Positions 14,938 to 24,300 of a DNA stretch of 64,000 nucleotides are shown here, in pieces. Under the pieces are notes generated by a model. That model did not search any database, had not been told where the DNA came from, and worked only from the letters and a program-made list of their open reading frames with translations. This DNA is from Clostridia bacterium (GTDB lineage Bacteria; Bacillota; Clostridia; Christensenellales; CAG-917). The stretch is from assembly GCA_017461985.1 (NCBI GenBank), contig JAFTSA010000004.1, positions 124,001 to 188,000 on the forward strand, written 5' to 3'. Both the position numbers and the translations under genes were made by a program. Every line of letters begins with the position of its first letter. Positions within the stretch are counted from its first letter, which is position 1.

Positions 14938-16926
14938 ATGAATCAAATACTCACTAGTTTAGGCATTATTGCAAGCTTCCATGACAATGATAGGAGTGTC
15001 TTAGATGCATTTGTGCCTGCGGTCGAATTTTGCATCGCAAGTCTCAATGCAGAACACAATGCAAATCACTACAATATTGTCGATTTGCAAGACAAATTAT
15101 TCAGAAGCACAGGTCTATCTATAAGCCAATTTTCATTAAAAAATTTACTTAAAAAATTTCATAGACAAAAAACTATTTATTTAATGTCGGACGATTCATT
15201 TAGGATACTAGAAACTTTTAAGGAAATTCAACCGGAATATCTAGAAAGTGTACAATTTTTCACAAGAAATATCAAAAAATTTATAAAAAACTACAGAGAA
15301 TTTTCGCACGATGAACGTTCGGAGGAAGAGATCACTGATTGGATATACAAGTTTATTGCCGATCATAAACATTCAGTAGAAATTAATAGAGGAAACATAT
15401 CGGCAGACAATGGAATTGACAATTACTCCTTATTTGTGAAATTTTTAAGGCACATCAACGAATATGATAATGATTTAGTTAAAATATTCACTGGAATTTA
15501 TCGCGGTTATACTTTGTGCGAATTATTCAACACAAGCAAGTTTGATTCAGATATATCTTTAGCAAAAGAGTTAACAGTGTATCTAGATTCAAACTTTATT
15601 TTGCGATTGTTGGATTTGCAAGCAGAGAGATTTACAAAACAAACAAAGGAGTTATACGGCTTATTAAAGAAGAATAACATAAAACTAAAAGTTTTTGAAG
15701 AAACGCTAAAAGAAGTCAAAGATGTAATATCATACTACCGACAAACATATCAACACAATAAAAATTTGTGTGACACATTTTATGTAAATGATAATATCGA
15801 TGGTGTATTGGGCGCTTTTTGTAGAAGAAAACTTACCAATACAATTATTGATCAAATATTGGAATCAATTGATTCTACTATTTCTGAATACGGAATAAGT
15901 TGTGACTCTATAAACCGATATAAGGTTTCATACGATGAAAAAAATGTGGAATTGCTCTACAATAGAAAATATGAACAACAACTCGATGAAACAAATAAAG
16001 AAAGTAGGTATAGGATAAACAAATGCAAGACCTATTTAGAGATAATTGAGACTATTAAGTATCTACGTACTCGTACAGGTGCAACAGCTTCTTGTCTAGG
16101 AGATTCTAAATATGTGTTTTTAACCTGTGATTGGAAACTTTTTAAATTCATAAAAGATGAATTTGATGGAAATTTTGGATTTTTCCCTATTATTACACAA
16201 GAACTTTTATCTGATGATATGTTAGTATTGAATCCACAGGATTTTTCCAAACTTTCATTTGATTTGCTCATATCTGCATATACAAATTCTAAATATTTGG
16301 ATATAGCAATTTTGTCAGACATAAAACAAAAGATTCTTGAAATAGCAAAAACAAACCCTACAGAAGCAGATCTCATCATAAGAGCAACAAAAAACGTTGA
16401 ATATTTTGATGAAATCAGTCAACTTTATGATGATAATGATCAGGTAAGTGAACGACAGCTTATCGACTTTGTTAATGAGAGGAAAGACATTCTTCAAAAG
16501 GATGAGATTGCACATGCTGATCAGTTAGCAAAATATCAAATCAAATTAGATGAAGCAGAAGAACAAAACAACACACTAACTCGAGAAAATTCTGAAATAA
16601 GTCAAAAATATGCGAATTTGTTAACAAATAATAACGAATATATTAAAAACGAACTTAAAAAATACAAGAAAAAAATCAAAATTATTACAATATCGGTTAC
16701 GGTAATCGTTTCGATATGTGAAATATTAGGAGCAGTTTGGAGCTTCCTTTCCAGTCTTAATAACACAAACAAAGTAGGCTTGATTATCGGTGGAATAATT
16801 TTAACTCTTACGACATTAGCAACATGCTTGGTTTCTGTATTTAAGTTCCAGACGAATGAATACTATGAAAAATTAGTAAACAAAAAAGAACAACAACTTA
16901 AAGATAAGTTGTTAGTTAAAGAATAA
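14938..16926 (+). CDS. Putative PIN-like nuclease with C-terminal membrane anchor
   Basis: A 662-residue protein of unrecognised family. AAGGAG at 14923-14928 favours ATG 14938. The N-terminal 100 residues are helical and may form a winged helix. VYLDSNFILRLLD (near residue 214) and later FLTCDWKLFKF resemble the first and last acidic motifs of PIN ribonucleases. The end has a coiled coil (about 525-575) and two membrane helices (about 580-635). The gene is much richer in A and T than its neighbours, has its own promoter and terminator, and is inserted between two TasA-like genes, all signs of transfer. A phage-defence role is possible but unproven. Confidence 0.55.
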   Translation: MNQILTSLGIIASFHDNDRSVLDAFVPAVEFCIASLNAEHNANHYNIVDLQDKLFRSTGLSISQFSLKNLLKKFHRQKTIYLMSDDSFRILETFKEIQPEYLESVQFFTRNIKKFIKNYREFSHDERSEEEITDWIYKFIADHKHSVEINRGNISADNGIDNYSLFVKFLRHINEYDNDLVKIFTGIYRGYTLCELFNTSKFDSDISLAKELTVYLDSNFILRLLDLQAERFTKQTKELYGLLKKNNIKLKVFEETLKEVKDVISYYRQTYQHNKNLCDTFYVNDNIDGVLGAFCRRKLTNTIIDQILESIDSTISEYGISCDSINRYKVSYDEKNVELLYNRKYEQQLDETNKESRYRINKCKTYLEIIETIKYLRTRTGATASCLGDSKYVFLTCDWKLFKFIKDEFDGNFGFFPIITQELLSDDMLVLNPQDFSKLSFDLLISAYTNSKYLDIAILSDIKQKILEIAKTNPTEADLIIRATKNVEYFDEISQLYDDNDQVSERQLIDFVNERKDILQKDEIAHADQLAKYQIKLDEAEEQNNTLTRENSEISQKYANLLTNNNEYIKNELKKYKKKIKIITISVTVIVSICEILGAVWSFLSSLNNTNKVGLIIGGIILTLTTLATCLVSVFKFQTNEYYEKLVNKKEQQLKDKLLVKE

Positions 16927-16946
16927 AAAATCAGGTAAAAAATGAA

Positions 16947-16974
16947 AAGAGAGTCCAAACGGACTCTCTTCTTT
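16947..16974. terminator. Bidirectional terminator between convergent genes
   Basis: AAGAGAGTCC and GGACTCTCTT with a four-base loop. It serves the PIN-like gene on the plus strand and TasA-like gene 2 on the minus strand. It is a near copy of the hairpin at 14833-14863. Confidence 0.85.
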
Positions 16975-16992
16975 ATTGCGTTAGATTACTGA

Positions 16993-18057
16993 TTATGCTG
17001 CCTTTTCGACACCAGCAAATGTGATGTTAATGGTTGATGCAACACCCTTGGCTGCTTCTTGACAGTCGTCGTCTGCACCAGCAATGTAGATGACGAGTTG
17101 AAGTTGATAAATGTCACCAACGCTAATAGTTCCTTCACCAGCTGATGCGATAGGAATTGCAACTGTCATTGAATGACCTGCATTGTACAAATTTGCACTC
17201 GTTCCACCGCCCAAGCACTCAAGACCAGTTGAATTGTAGCCGTCGCCCATCTTTGTATCGAATGCGGTCTTTGCATTGTTGTACACTGCGTTTACAACCG
17301 TTGTGTCGTCGAAATGATAATCACCATAAATGTCAACATCGTGCAAATCGCCTACTGTGTCATCCCCAGGTGCGACAACTCTCCATGCCACATGGATTGC
17401 TGCATTCATGCCGATAATTGCATCCCCGGTTCTAGGAGTAACTGTGACATAGCAAGTCATAGTTTCAAGATTTGCATTTGTTGCTTGAATTCCAAGAACA
17501 ACATCAAGATAGTGCACATTCTTCCATGCTGCATCAACAGTTGTTGTATCAACAGTTCCACCTTGACCTTCTGCTTGAATCATACCACTTGCAGTATAAT
17601 GGGCCATGTTAAATGCTGTATCAGCATCACCACCCATATCTGTTCCAGGTGTAAATGTGCTTGTTGCATTATCGTAAGTTCCAAATGAACCACCATCTTT
17701 GAGAGTACCAGTTCCAACTGCCTTTGAAATGTCGGCGAATGTAAGACCATCGAAGTTAACTTCACTGCCAAGTGCATTAAACTCTCCTTCCCATGTACCA
17801 GGAGCTGTATGTGTTCCGCCCGCGGTATAGTATGTACCACCGCTCCAGTAGTCTGCAGCTGTTTTAGCACCAGTTGAGATTGTATTGTTTTCATGCACGC
17901 CAATAACCATATCAGCTGCTGAACTTATTTCAAATGCAATTGTATCAACTTGGACCAATGAAGTTTCAGTGAACCATGCGTAAGTTGCAGTAGTCAAAGA
18001 AACAGCCAGCACAAGAACCATAACTATGGTTGCGATGAGCATTCCTTTCTTTTTCAT
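16993..18057 (-). CDS. TasA/camelysin-like secreted protein 2
   Basis: A 354-residue paralogue of the protein at 13733, encoded convergently. It has the same SipW-type signal (MKKKGMLIATIVMVLVLAVS, then TTATYAWF) and the same ending pattern VIYIAGADDDCQEAAKG. The mature region is Thr/Gly/Ala/Asp-rich and diverged from paralogue 1. The first 15 coding bases and the leader are nearly identical between the two genes, while the rest of the signal peptide differs at many silent sites. I see no good promoter upstream in this orientation, unlike paralogue 1. Confidence 0.8.
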   Translation of the reverse strand: MKKKGMLIATIVMVLVLAVSLTTATYAWFTETSLVQVDTIAFEISSAADMVIGVHENNTISTGAKTAADYWSGGTYYTAGGTHTAPGTWEGEFNALGSEVNFDGLTFADISKAVGTGTLKDGGSFGTYDNATSTFTPGTDMGGDADTAFNMAHYTASGMIQAEGQGGTVDTTTVDAAWKNVHYLDVVLGIQATNANLETMTCYVTVTPRTGDAIIGMNAAIHVAWRVVAPGDDTVGDLHDVDIYGDYHFDDTTVVNAVYNNAKTAFDTKMGDGYNSTGLECLGGGTSANLYNAGHSMTVAIPIASAGEGTISVGDIYQLQLVIYIAGADDDCQEAAKGVASTINITFAGVEKAA

Positions 18058-18155
18058 AAATTATTCTCTCCTTGTTTGCAGGCAAGTGCCTGTTTTTTTT
18101 TATTTTTTTTGTTTTTGTTGCTGTAAAGTTCTATATCAATGACCGAAGTCAGTTG
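18058..18155 (-). promoter_or_regulatory. Conserved 5' leader of TasA-like gene 2
   Basis: Inverted copy of 13637-13732 with the same UUCG hairpin, A-rich run, second hairpin (CAGGCacttGCCTG, base changes keep the pairing) and AAGGAGAG site. Confidence 0.7.
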
Positions 18156-18330
18156 ACGTCAAGATGCCATGCCACTCCGTGATTTGTTCACTGCCTCACG
18201 CAGTTGAACAAATTCGCCCGTTAGACACAAACAACCGCAAGCACTCACTTGTTCGCACTCGCTTTGAGCGTACAAAACAAAAAAATCACCAAAAAACATA
18301 GTTTTTTAGTGTTTTTTCATATCTTGCTTA
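18156..18330. other. Palindrome-rich spacer
   Basis: Between the divergent TasA-like gene 2 and the SipW promoter. It contains a long hairpin (ATTTGTTCA-CTGC against GCAG-TTGAACAAAT), CACtccGTG and CGCTttgAGCG. No gene or clear minus-strand promoter is seen. Confidence 0.5.
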
Positions 18331-18359
18331 TTGACATTGTCCCGCCTTAGGTTTATACT
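18331..18359 (+). promoter_or_regulatory. Promoter of SipW-like peptidase 1
   Basis: TTGACA, 17 bases, TATACT. It leaves an untranslated leader of about 190 bases with several inverted repeats (for example TCCGttCGGA) before ATG 18558; I do not recognise a known riboswitch in it. Confidence 0.75.
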
Positions 18360-18557
18360 CATACTGTATAAATATAATTAGGACAGTTGTGCGCTCCGTT
18401 CGGACGGCGAGGTTTTCTCTTCGTGTGGGCAAAAAGCATTGAACGGCTCGCTGACATATACTCTGCAAAGCAGGGGACAATACATCACCTACTGAATCAA
18501 GCGGCAACGTGAATATGGCAATAAGCATAAGTTCAGGCAGGAAAGGAAATTCGGATT

Positions 18558-19445
18558 ATGTCCAAGATCAACCTCTTCAAAAAGAAGGAGCAGAAGGAAC
18601 TGACTCCTAAGCAACAAAAGGTCCGTACAATTCTGGGCTGGGTTGCAAGTGCGCTTTGTGTGGTGATCATCATCATCGCACTGGTCATTTCTATCATGAC
18701 CATCACACGTACCACCGGTGAAAAGGGTGTGGCAAACATCGCAGGCAATGCCTTCATGCCCGTCCAAACCGACTCAATGGAACCCACCTTTGACAAAGGC
18801 GACCTCATCATCACAAAAATCTACGAAGGCGACGGCTCAGACCTCAAAGTTGGTCAAGTCATCACCTACAAGGCACGTGTCAACAATGGTGGCACTCTCA
18901 TCGAAATCTTCAAGACACACCGTATCAGTGAAATCACCAACACCAACGGCACTCTCCGTTTCACAGTGGTTGGTGACAATCCCAACCCCGAAGACGGCGC
19001 AGCAGGCAAGGATTTTGTCTACGTGGACAGCATCGTTGCAACTTGGGGCAGTCCTGCATCTCTCAATGCTGATGGCACTTTCAACGTCACCAAAGACAGC
19101 ATGGGCAAGAATATGGGCAAGATTGGTGTGTTCATCAACTGGCTCCAAGGCAACCGCACCAACTATTTCTTGGTCATCGTCTTGCCTTTGATCCTTATGT
19201 TCGTCGTTTACGCCTACATCCTTATCCGTTCCTTCATCATTGCAAAACTTGCAAAGACCAAGGAAGAAGCAGTGGCATCAACCGCAACAGTGGACGGTCT
19301 CTCTGAAGAAGACAAACGTCGTCTTGCAGAAGAGTATCTTGCAGAACTTGCAAGACGCCAACTTGAAGCAGAACAATCCACCGCACCCGCAGAGGACGCA
19401 ACCCCTGCCGAAACCAACACTGATAAGGAGGATGAGCAAGCATAA
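18558..19445 (+). CDS. sipW: SipW/ER-type signal peptidase I, copy 1
   Basis: A 295-residue membrane serine peptidase. After an N-terminal helix (about 26-49) come the catalytic-serine motif QTDSMEPTFDKGDLII and FKTHRI, in which histidine stands where most bacterial signal peptidases have lysine, the hallmark of the ER/SipW type. A second membrane helix (about 200-224) precedes a long charged tail with LSEEDKRRLAEEYLAELARR. SipW peptidases cleave TasA-like precursors, and two such substrates lie just upstream. AAAGGAAA precedes the ATG. Confidence 0.88.
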   Translation: MSKINLFKKKEQKELTPKQQKVRTILGWVASALCVVIIIIALVISIMTITRTTGEKGVANIAGNAFMPVQTDSMEPTFDKGDLIITKIYEGDGSDLKVGQVITYKARVNNGGTLIEIFKTHRISEITNTNGTLRFTVVGDNPNPEDGAAGKDFVYVDSIVATWGSPASLNADGTFNVTKDSMGKNMGKIGVFINWLQGNRTNYFLVIVLPLILMFVVYAYILIRSFIIAKLAKTKEEAVASTATVDGLSEEDKRRLAEEYLAELARRQLEAEQSTAPAEDATPAETNTDKEDEQA

Positions 19446-19762
19446 CACGTAAGTGTTATGATTGCGCTTTTACACGCACTCTCTCGTTCGAAGACGGAAC
19501 GCGAGCCGCAGCGGCGGCGAGAAAGGGAGTGCCGAGCACCAGACTTTGTACGCAGTCGCTGGTGCGCTCTGATTGTTTTGCACCAGAGCGACAAGTGGCA
19601 TAATGAGGCGTCTGCCCCTAACGTGCGAGAGCCGAGTGTGTCCCTGCCCGTAGGGCTCTGCCGAATGGCAGATGGGGGAAACACGTGAGGAAGGGGGACA
19701 TCTAAATCTCGCGGGATATTGTCTGACAGCAAGTAAAAGACGCAAATATTGCTCAAATAGGT
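19446..19762. other. GC-rich structured intergenic region
   Basis: No gene is seen. ATAACACgtaaGTGTTAT overlaps the sipW stop. GCACTC...GAGTGC closes a compound hairpin at about 19476-19532. CTGGTGC at 19559-19565 can pair either with GCACCAG at 19536 or with GCACCAG at 19580, giving mutually exclusive stems. TCTGCCgaatGGCAGA lies near 19660. The base composition is clearly richer in G and C than the flanking genes. Confidence 0.55.
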
Positions 19763-21283
19763 ATGAATATCAATCTCGTTTTTAAGTTCCTCAAAGCATT
19801 CTTGGGATCTTTCTATGACAAGGGCATAGGAAGCATTTTCTGGGGATTTTTGCACATTTTCTACAATGAAGGTTATCGTGATGCATTTGTCAACTACACC
19901 GACCAATTCGGCGCCGGTGAGTGGGCTGTTGCCATCATTTTCATCATTTTGATTGTCGCAGCACTGGTTGCAATCGTCTGGCTCATCGTTTTTGGCATTA
20001 TGAAGCTTATCCGCATCAACAAAAACGCCGTTTTGCCTCAAGACCTTGTTGAAGAGTGCGCAAATCTCAAAAAGCAAATCATCAAAATGTCCGCTGAAAA
20101 GGACCGTATCCTCGGCATGAAGGTCAGCGACATCGGCAATTACACCGGTGAAGAAGGCGAAGAAGGGGAGGAAGGAGCATCAGAAGAAGCCGTCAAAGCC
20201 GGCGAATCTCGTTTCTACAAACTCACCGAAATCGACCAAATCTACGAGAACTATGTTCCTCCCGTATATGACGACGAAATCACTTTGCCCGAACTTTGTG
20301 ATCGTTTCCGCTTGTTTGCTTGCTCAAGACGTAAACTTTTCTATGACATCCGCATCATCCGCTTGTTCATCGCAGGTATGTCAACCACACGTCTTATGAT
20401 TTTGCAAGGTATTTCCGGTACAGGTAAAACTTCACTGGCTCACTGTATGGGTTTGTTCCTCAACAATCCTACAACAATCGCATCAGTCCAACCTTCTTGG
20501 CGTGATAGAACAGAACTTTTCGGCTACTTCAACGAATTTACAAAGCGTTTCAACGAAACCGAAGTTCTCAAAAAGATGTACGAAGCCACTTGGAACAAAA
20601 ACATCTACATCACCGTTCTCGACGAAATGAACATCGCACGTGTCGAGTACTACTTCGCAGAAATGTTGTCAATTCTCGAAATGCCCTCACGTGATGAATG
20701 GGTTGTCGACCTTGTTCCTTCCGGTTGGCCCAACGACCCCAAACACATCGACAAGGGCAGATTCCGTCTCCCTCAAAATATGTGGTTCATCGGCACAGCA
20801 AACAACGACGACTCAACCTTTGCAATTTCAGACAAGGTTTACGACCGTGCTATGCCCATCAACATCAACAGCAAGGGTGTTCCTTTTGAAGCCCCCGAAA
20901 CAGACGGTGTCTACATCAGCTTCGAGCACCTTGAAGATATGTTCCACAAAGCAATGGAAGAAAACAAGGTTTCTCAAGAAAACCTTGACAAAATCGATAT
21001 GCTGGACGACTACGTCATCGAACACTTCCGTTTGGCGTTTGGCAACCGTATCGTCAAGCAACTTAAGGAGTTCGTCCCTGCATACATTGCTTGCGGTGGC
21101 ACTGAGCTTGACGGTCTTGACTACGTCCTCTGCAACAAGATTCTTCGTAAGTTTGAATCACTGAACTTGTCATACATCCGTGACGAAATCGACGGCCTCA
21201 TTTTGTACCTCTCCGAACAATTCGGCGAAGACGCAATGGGCGAATGCAAGGACTATCTCCAAAGACTCAAAAAACTCTTCTAA
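19763..21283 (+). CDS. Membrane-anchored McrB/MoxR-like AAA+ ATPase
   Basis: A 506-residue protein with one strong membrane helix (about 54-80), an acidic linker (GEEGEEGEEG, about 129-138) and a C-terminal AAA+ module: Walker A GISGTGKTS (216-224), Walker B ITVLDEMNIARVE (283-295), sensor 1 WFIGTANNDD (341-350) and a DRA arginine near 362. The Walker B wording is that of McrB/MoxR-like motors. The next gene encodes a DUF2357 protein, the usual partner of such ATPases in McrBC-like pairs. The membrane helix and the TasA/SipW setting suggest an envelope role, not DNA restriction. Confidence 0.75.
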   Translation: MNINLVFKFLKAFLGSFYDKGIGSIFWGFLHIFYNEGYRDAFVNYTDQFGAGEWAVAIIFIILIVAALVAIVWLIVFGIMKLIRINKNAVLPQDLVEECANLKKQIIKMSAEKDRILGMKVSDIGNYTGEEGEEGEEGASEEAVKAGESRFYKLTEIDQIYENYVPPVYDDEITLPELCDRFRLFACSRRKLFYDIRIIRLFIAGMSTTRLMILQGISGTGKTSLAHCMGLFLNNPTTIASVQPSWRDRTELFGYFNEFTKRFNETEVLKKMYEATWNKNIYITVLDEMNIARVEYYFAEMLSILEMPSRDEWVVDLVPSGWPNDPKHIDKGRFRLPQNMWFIGTANNDDSTFAISDKVYDRAMPININSKGVPFEAPETDGVYISFEHLEDMFHKAMEENKVSQENLDKIDMLDDYVIEHFRLAFGNRIVKQLKEFVPAYIACGGTELDGLDYVLCNKILRKFESLNLSYIRDEIDGLILYLSEQFGEDAMGECKDYLQRLKKLF

Positions 21284-21337
21284 TTCATTTTGTATTGTGT
21301 TGTACTGCGCGGTGTATTCCGCGCAGGCTGAAAGACT

Positions 21338-24300
21338 ATGGCTGATAATAAACTGACAAGAGAAATCTATCTCAATTACGCCAAAAAAATCGTTTCCGTA
21401 CTTTATGGTGACGAGTTCTTTAACCAATACAAAAAAAGGGTAGAGAGTGGCTATGCTGATTTCAAACTGGTCAAAAAACGTTTGATTCAGGATATCTCAA
21501 TTGACTGGATTTCTACCATTGAGCAAGTTTTGCCCAACCTTGATACCATCGTCCGTAACCCCCGTAAGTTTATCGTTCAGGAAGAAGACATCGTGGATAT
21601 CTCCCTCTGTAAGGCAATATCCACTGAATCGGTCAAGCACCTCGCTCAACATACAAATATGATTTCAAAGGTTGACAAAGACGGCACGGTCACCCCCAGC
21701 CGTATCCTCAACATAACAAAAGAGGAGTCCTACGAAATCTATGAAAACCGCTTCATTTACACCCTTCTTCTCAAACTGAAAGACTTTGTGTCAATCCGTT
21801 ACGACAAAATCAAGAAGGCATCCGCAACTCAGGACGTTTTGCAACTGAACGTGGACAGCAAGTTCAATTTGCCCTCAAAAAAGGTGACCTACCGCACCGA
21901 ATATATGGCACAACTGAGCTTTGACGAAGTCATGCGTATGGACGCAGAAACCCTCGAAAAAATCGAGAGAATCGCCAAGATCGACAAGATCATCACCGAC
22001 TTCCTTGCGTCCTCATTTGCAAAGGCAATGCGCAACTCCGCGCCCGTCCGTCCTCCTATCACAAGAACAAACGTCATTTTGAAAGAGCCCAACTTCAAAA
22101 AGGCTCTGACACTGTGGCAATTCATTGAAACATATCAAGCAACAGGCGGTTTCTCAACCAGTGATGATATCGAAGATATCAAGGTTGAAACGGAATCTCA
22201 ACAACAACTCCGTCAAATGGTCACTTTGAACACAATGCTCTTTGAGAGTTTGTATGACCAACATGAGACGGATATGGACCTTGACGACGCTCAATTCACC
22301 GACCTTTTGAGAGTTGGCGACCTAGACTTTGCAAAGGACGAAATCCAACGCGACGAGTTTGCTCAAAAACTCGAAGAAGAACAAAAGGACGAAGCCGACA
22401 AGGAAGAAGAAACCGAAGAGCCTCCCACTCCTCCCGAAGAACCCGAAGTGGAAATCGAAGAGGAAGAGGTTGAAGTCGAAGTCGAACAAGAAGTCGAAAT
22501 CGAAAAAGAAGTGGACAAAGACGTCACCGTGGAAGCCCCTCCCAAGGACGAACCCGAAGACGAAGAGCCCGACGCAGAAGAATTCGACCAACATCTTTTC
22601 GACGTCCGCAAGCTGTACAAGCGCCCCGAAGACGACAAACTCCGTCAAGAGGAAATCTCCAAGATCAAAGACGCCATCGACAGATGTCTTATGTCTTATC
22701 GCAAGATCAAGCAAGAAGAGCTTGACGACCGCGAGAGAGAAGAAGCCCTCCGCAGAAGAACTGAGGAACTTGAACGTAGAGCCGAAGCCTTCCGTCAACG
22801 CAAACAACAACTTGAAAAGGAACAAGGACAAGTGTATCTTGGCAACGATGCCTTTGACAAGGCAGACGTCAAGGCCAAGGATGACTTCAAGAAGGCACAC
22901 CAAGAACTGTTTGTCAACAAAAACGAAAAACTCAGCCTCACAGACGACGACCTTGAAAACATCCGTAAGAGCATTGAAATTATGGATCACGAAAGGGCAA
23001 AGAGTGAGGCCAAGTATAAGATTGCATTTGCAGGGGACAATGACAAAGTCATTGACGAGGCAGAAAACGACACCGAAATCCCCACCGTTGACCTTGAAAA
23101 ACAACTGGCAGAAAAGGCCCACGACGAAGAGGTCAGAAAGGAACTTCTCGGTGAAGTAAAACCCAGAAAGAAAGCAAGCAAGCCCGTGGCAGAAGAGGCT
23201 ATCCCTGCCCGCAACGGACTTAATCTTGGCAGAAATCTGTTGTCTGGTGGCAACGACATCGGCAGTGAACTCAAAGGCGTGTTCATTGACAGACGTGAAA
23301 CCCAACCCGAACAAAAGGAAGTCAAAGAAATCAAGCCTGTCAAGACCATCGCAAAACCTGTTTCTGCAGACAAGGCAGTCAAACGTCAAAGAGCAATTGC
23401 CATCGTTGACGAATCAAAGGTCGGCGTAGGTGACTCACCCATCAAGGGACTGGGCACAAACGCACTCCTTGACGGCACTTTCGGTGAACAAAAGGCAGAC
23501 CTTGGCGACCTGACCAAACCCAACGCACCTGCGCCCAAGCGCAAGCCCAAGGCAAAAGCAGAGGTGAAACCTGAGGAAACAAAGGTTGAAGTGGCAGAAG
23601 TCAAGGCAGAAACCCCCGTAGAAGCCGTAAAAGAGACAGAAACACCGGTCAAACCCAACATTAGAAAGTCCAGTGGACCTACTGATCCTTGGTCACTCTC
23701 AGCCACCACACTCAATCAAAAGTACGACGTGGCAAGCGGAAAGGTCCGCAACTTTGAAGCAGTTGACGAAAACAAGGTTAAGGTCGGTGACGCACCTGTC
23801 AAGGGCAAGGACGCAAACGACTTGCTTGACGACACCTTCGGTGAACAAAGAGCAAATCTCGGCATAACCAAGGCCGAAAACCCCGAAGTGGAAGAGGTCA
23901 AGGAAGAAAAGCCCAAAGCACCCAGAAAGCCTAGGGAAAAGAAACCCACCCCTGCCGTGACTGAAGAGAAGGAAACACCCACCCCTGAAACACCTGCGGA
24001 GGCACCTACACCCGAGGTGAAGGCAGAGCCTGAAAAAGCCCCTGAAAAACCTGCCAAGAAGAAGGCATCAAAGCCCAAGACGGAAGAGCCCAAAGAGGAC
24101 ACTGTGAAGGCAGAAGAAAAGGCAGAAGACGTGGTGAAACCCAAGACAAGAAAGGCCTCTGAACCCAAAGACCCTTGGGGACTCTCAGCCACAACCCTCA
24201 ACCAAAAATATGACGTCCCCAGTGGAAAAGTCCGCAACTTTGCACCCGTAGACGAAAACAAAGTAGCCGTGGGCAAGTCACCCATTAGACTGGCATCCAC

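Noticed and set aside
14938..18057. Pair of TasA-like genes as an insertion-sequence boundary
   Set aside because: No transposase and no target-site duplication is visible; the inverted repeats are gene leaders, so an IS element is not called.
18360..18557. c-di-GMP riboswitch in the sipW leader
   Set aside because: Inverted repeats are present, but the conserved GEMM core blocks are not.
19214..20077. Minus-strand open frame of 287 codons
   Set aside because: Antisense to the sipW tail and the AAA+ gene start, and crosses the structured spacer; no family features.
22322..23389. Long minus-strand open frame of 355 codons
   Set aside because: It lies antisense to the charged tail of the DUF2357-like gene and encodes low-complexity Phe/Leu/Val sequence, the mirror of Glu/Lys codons.
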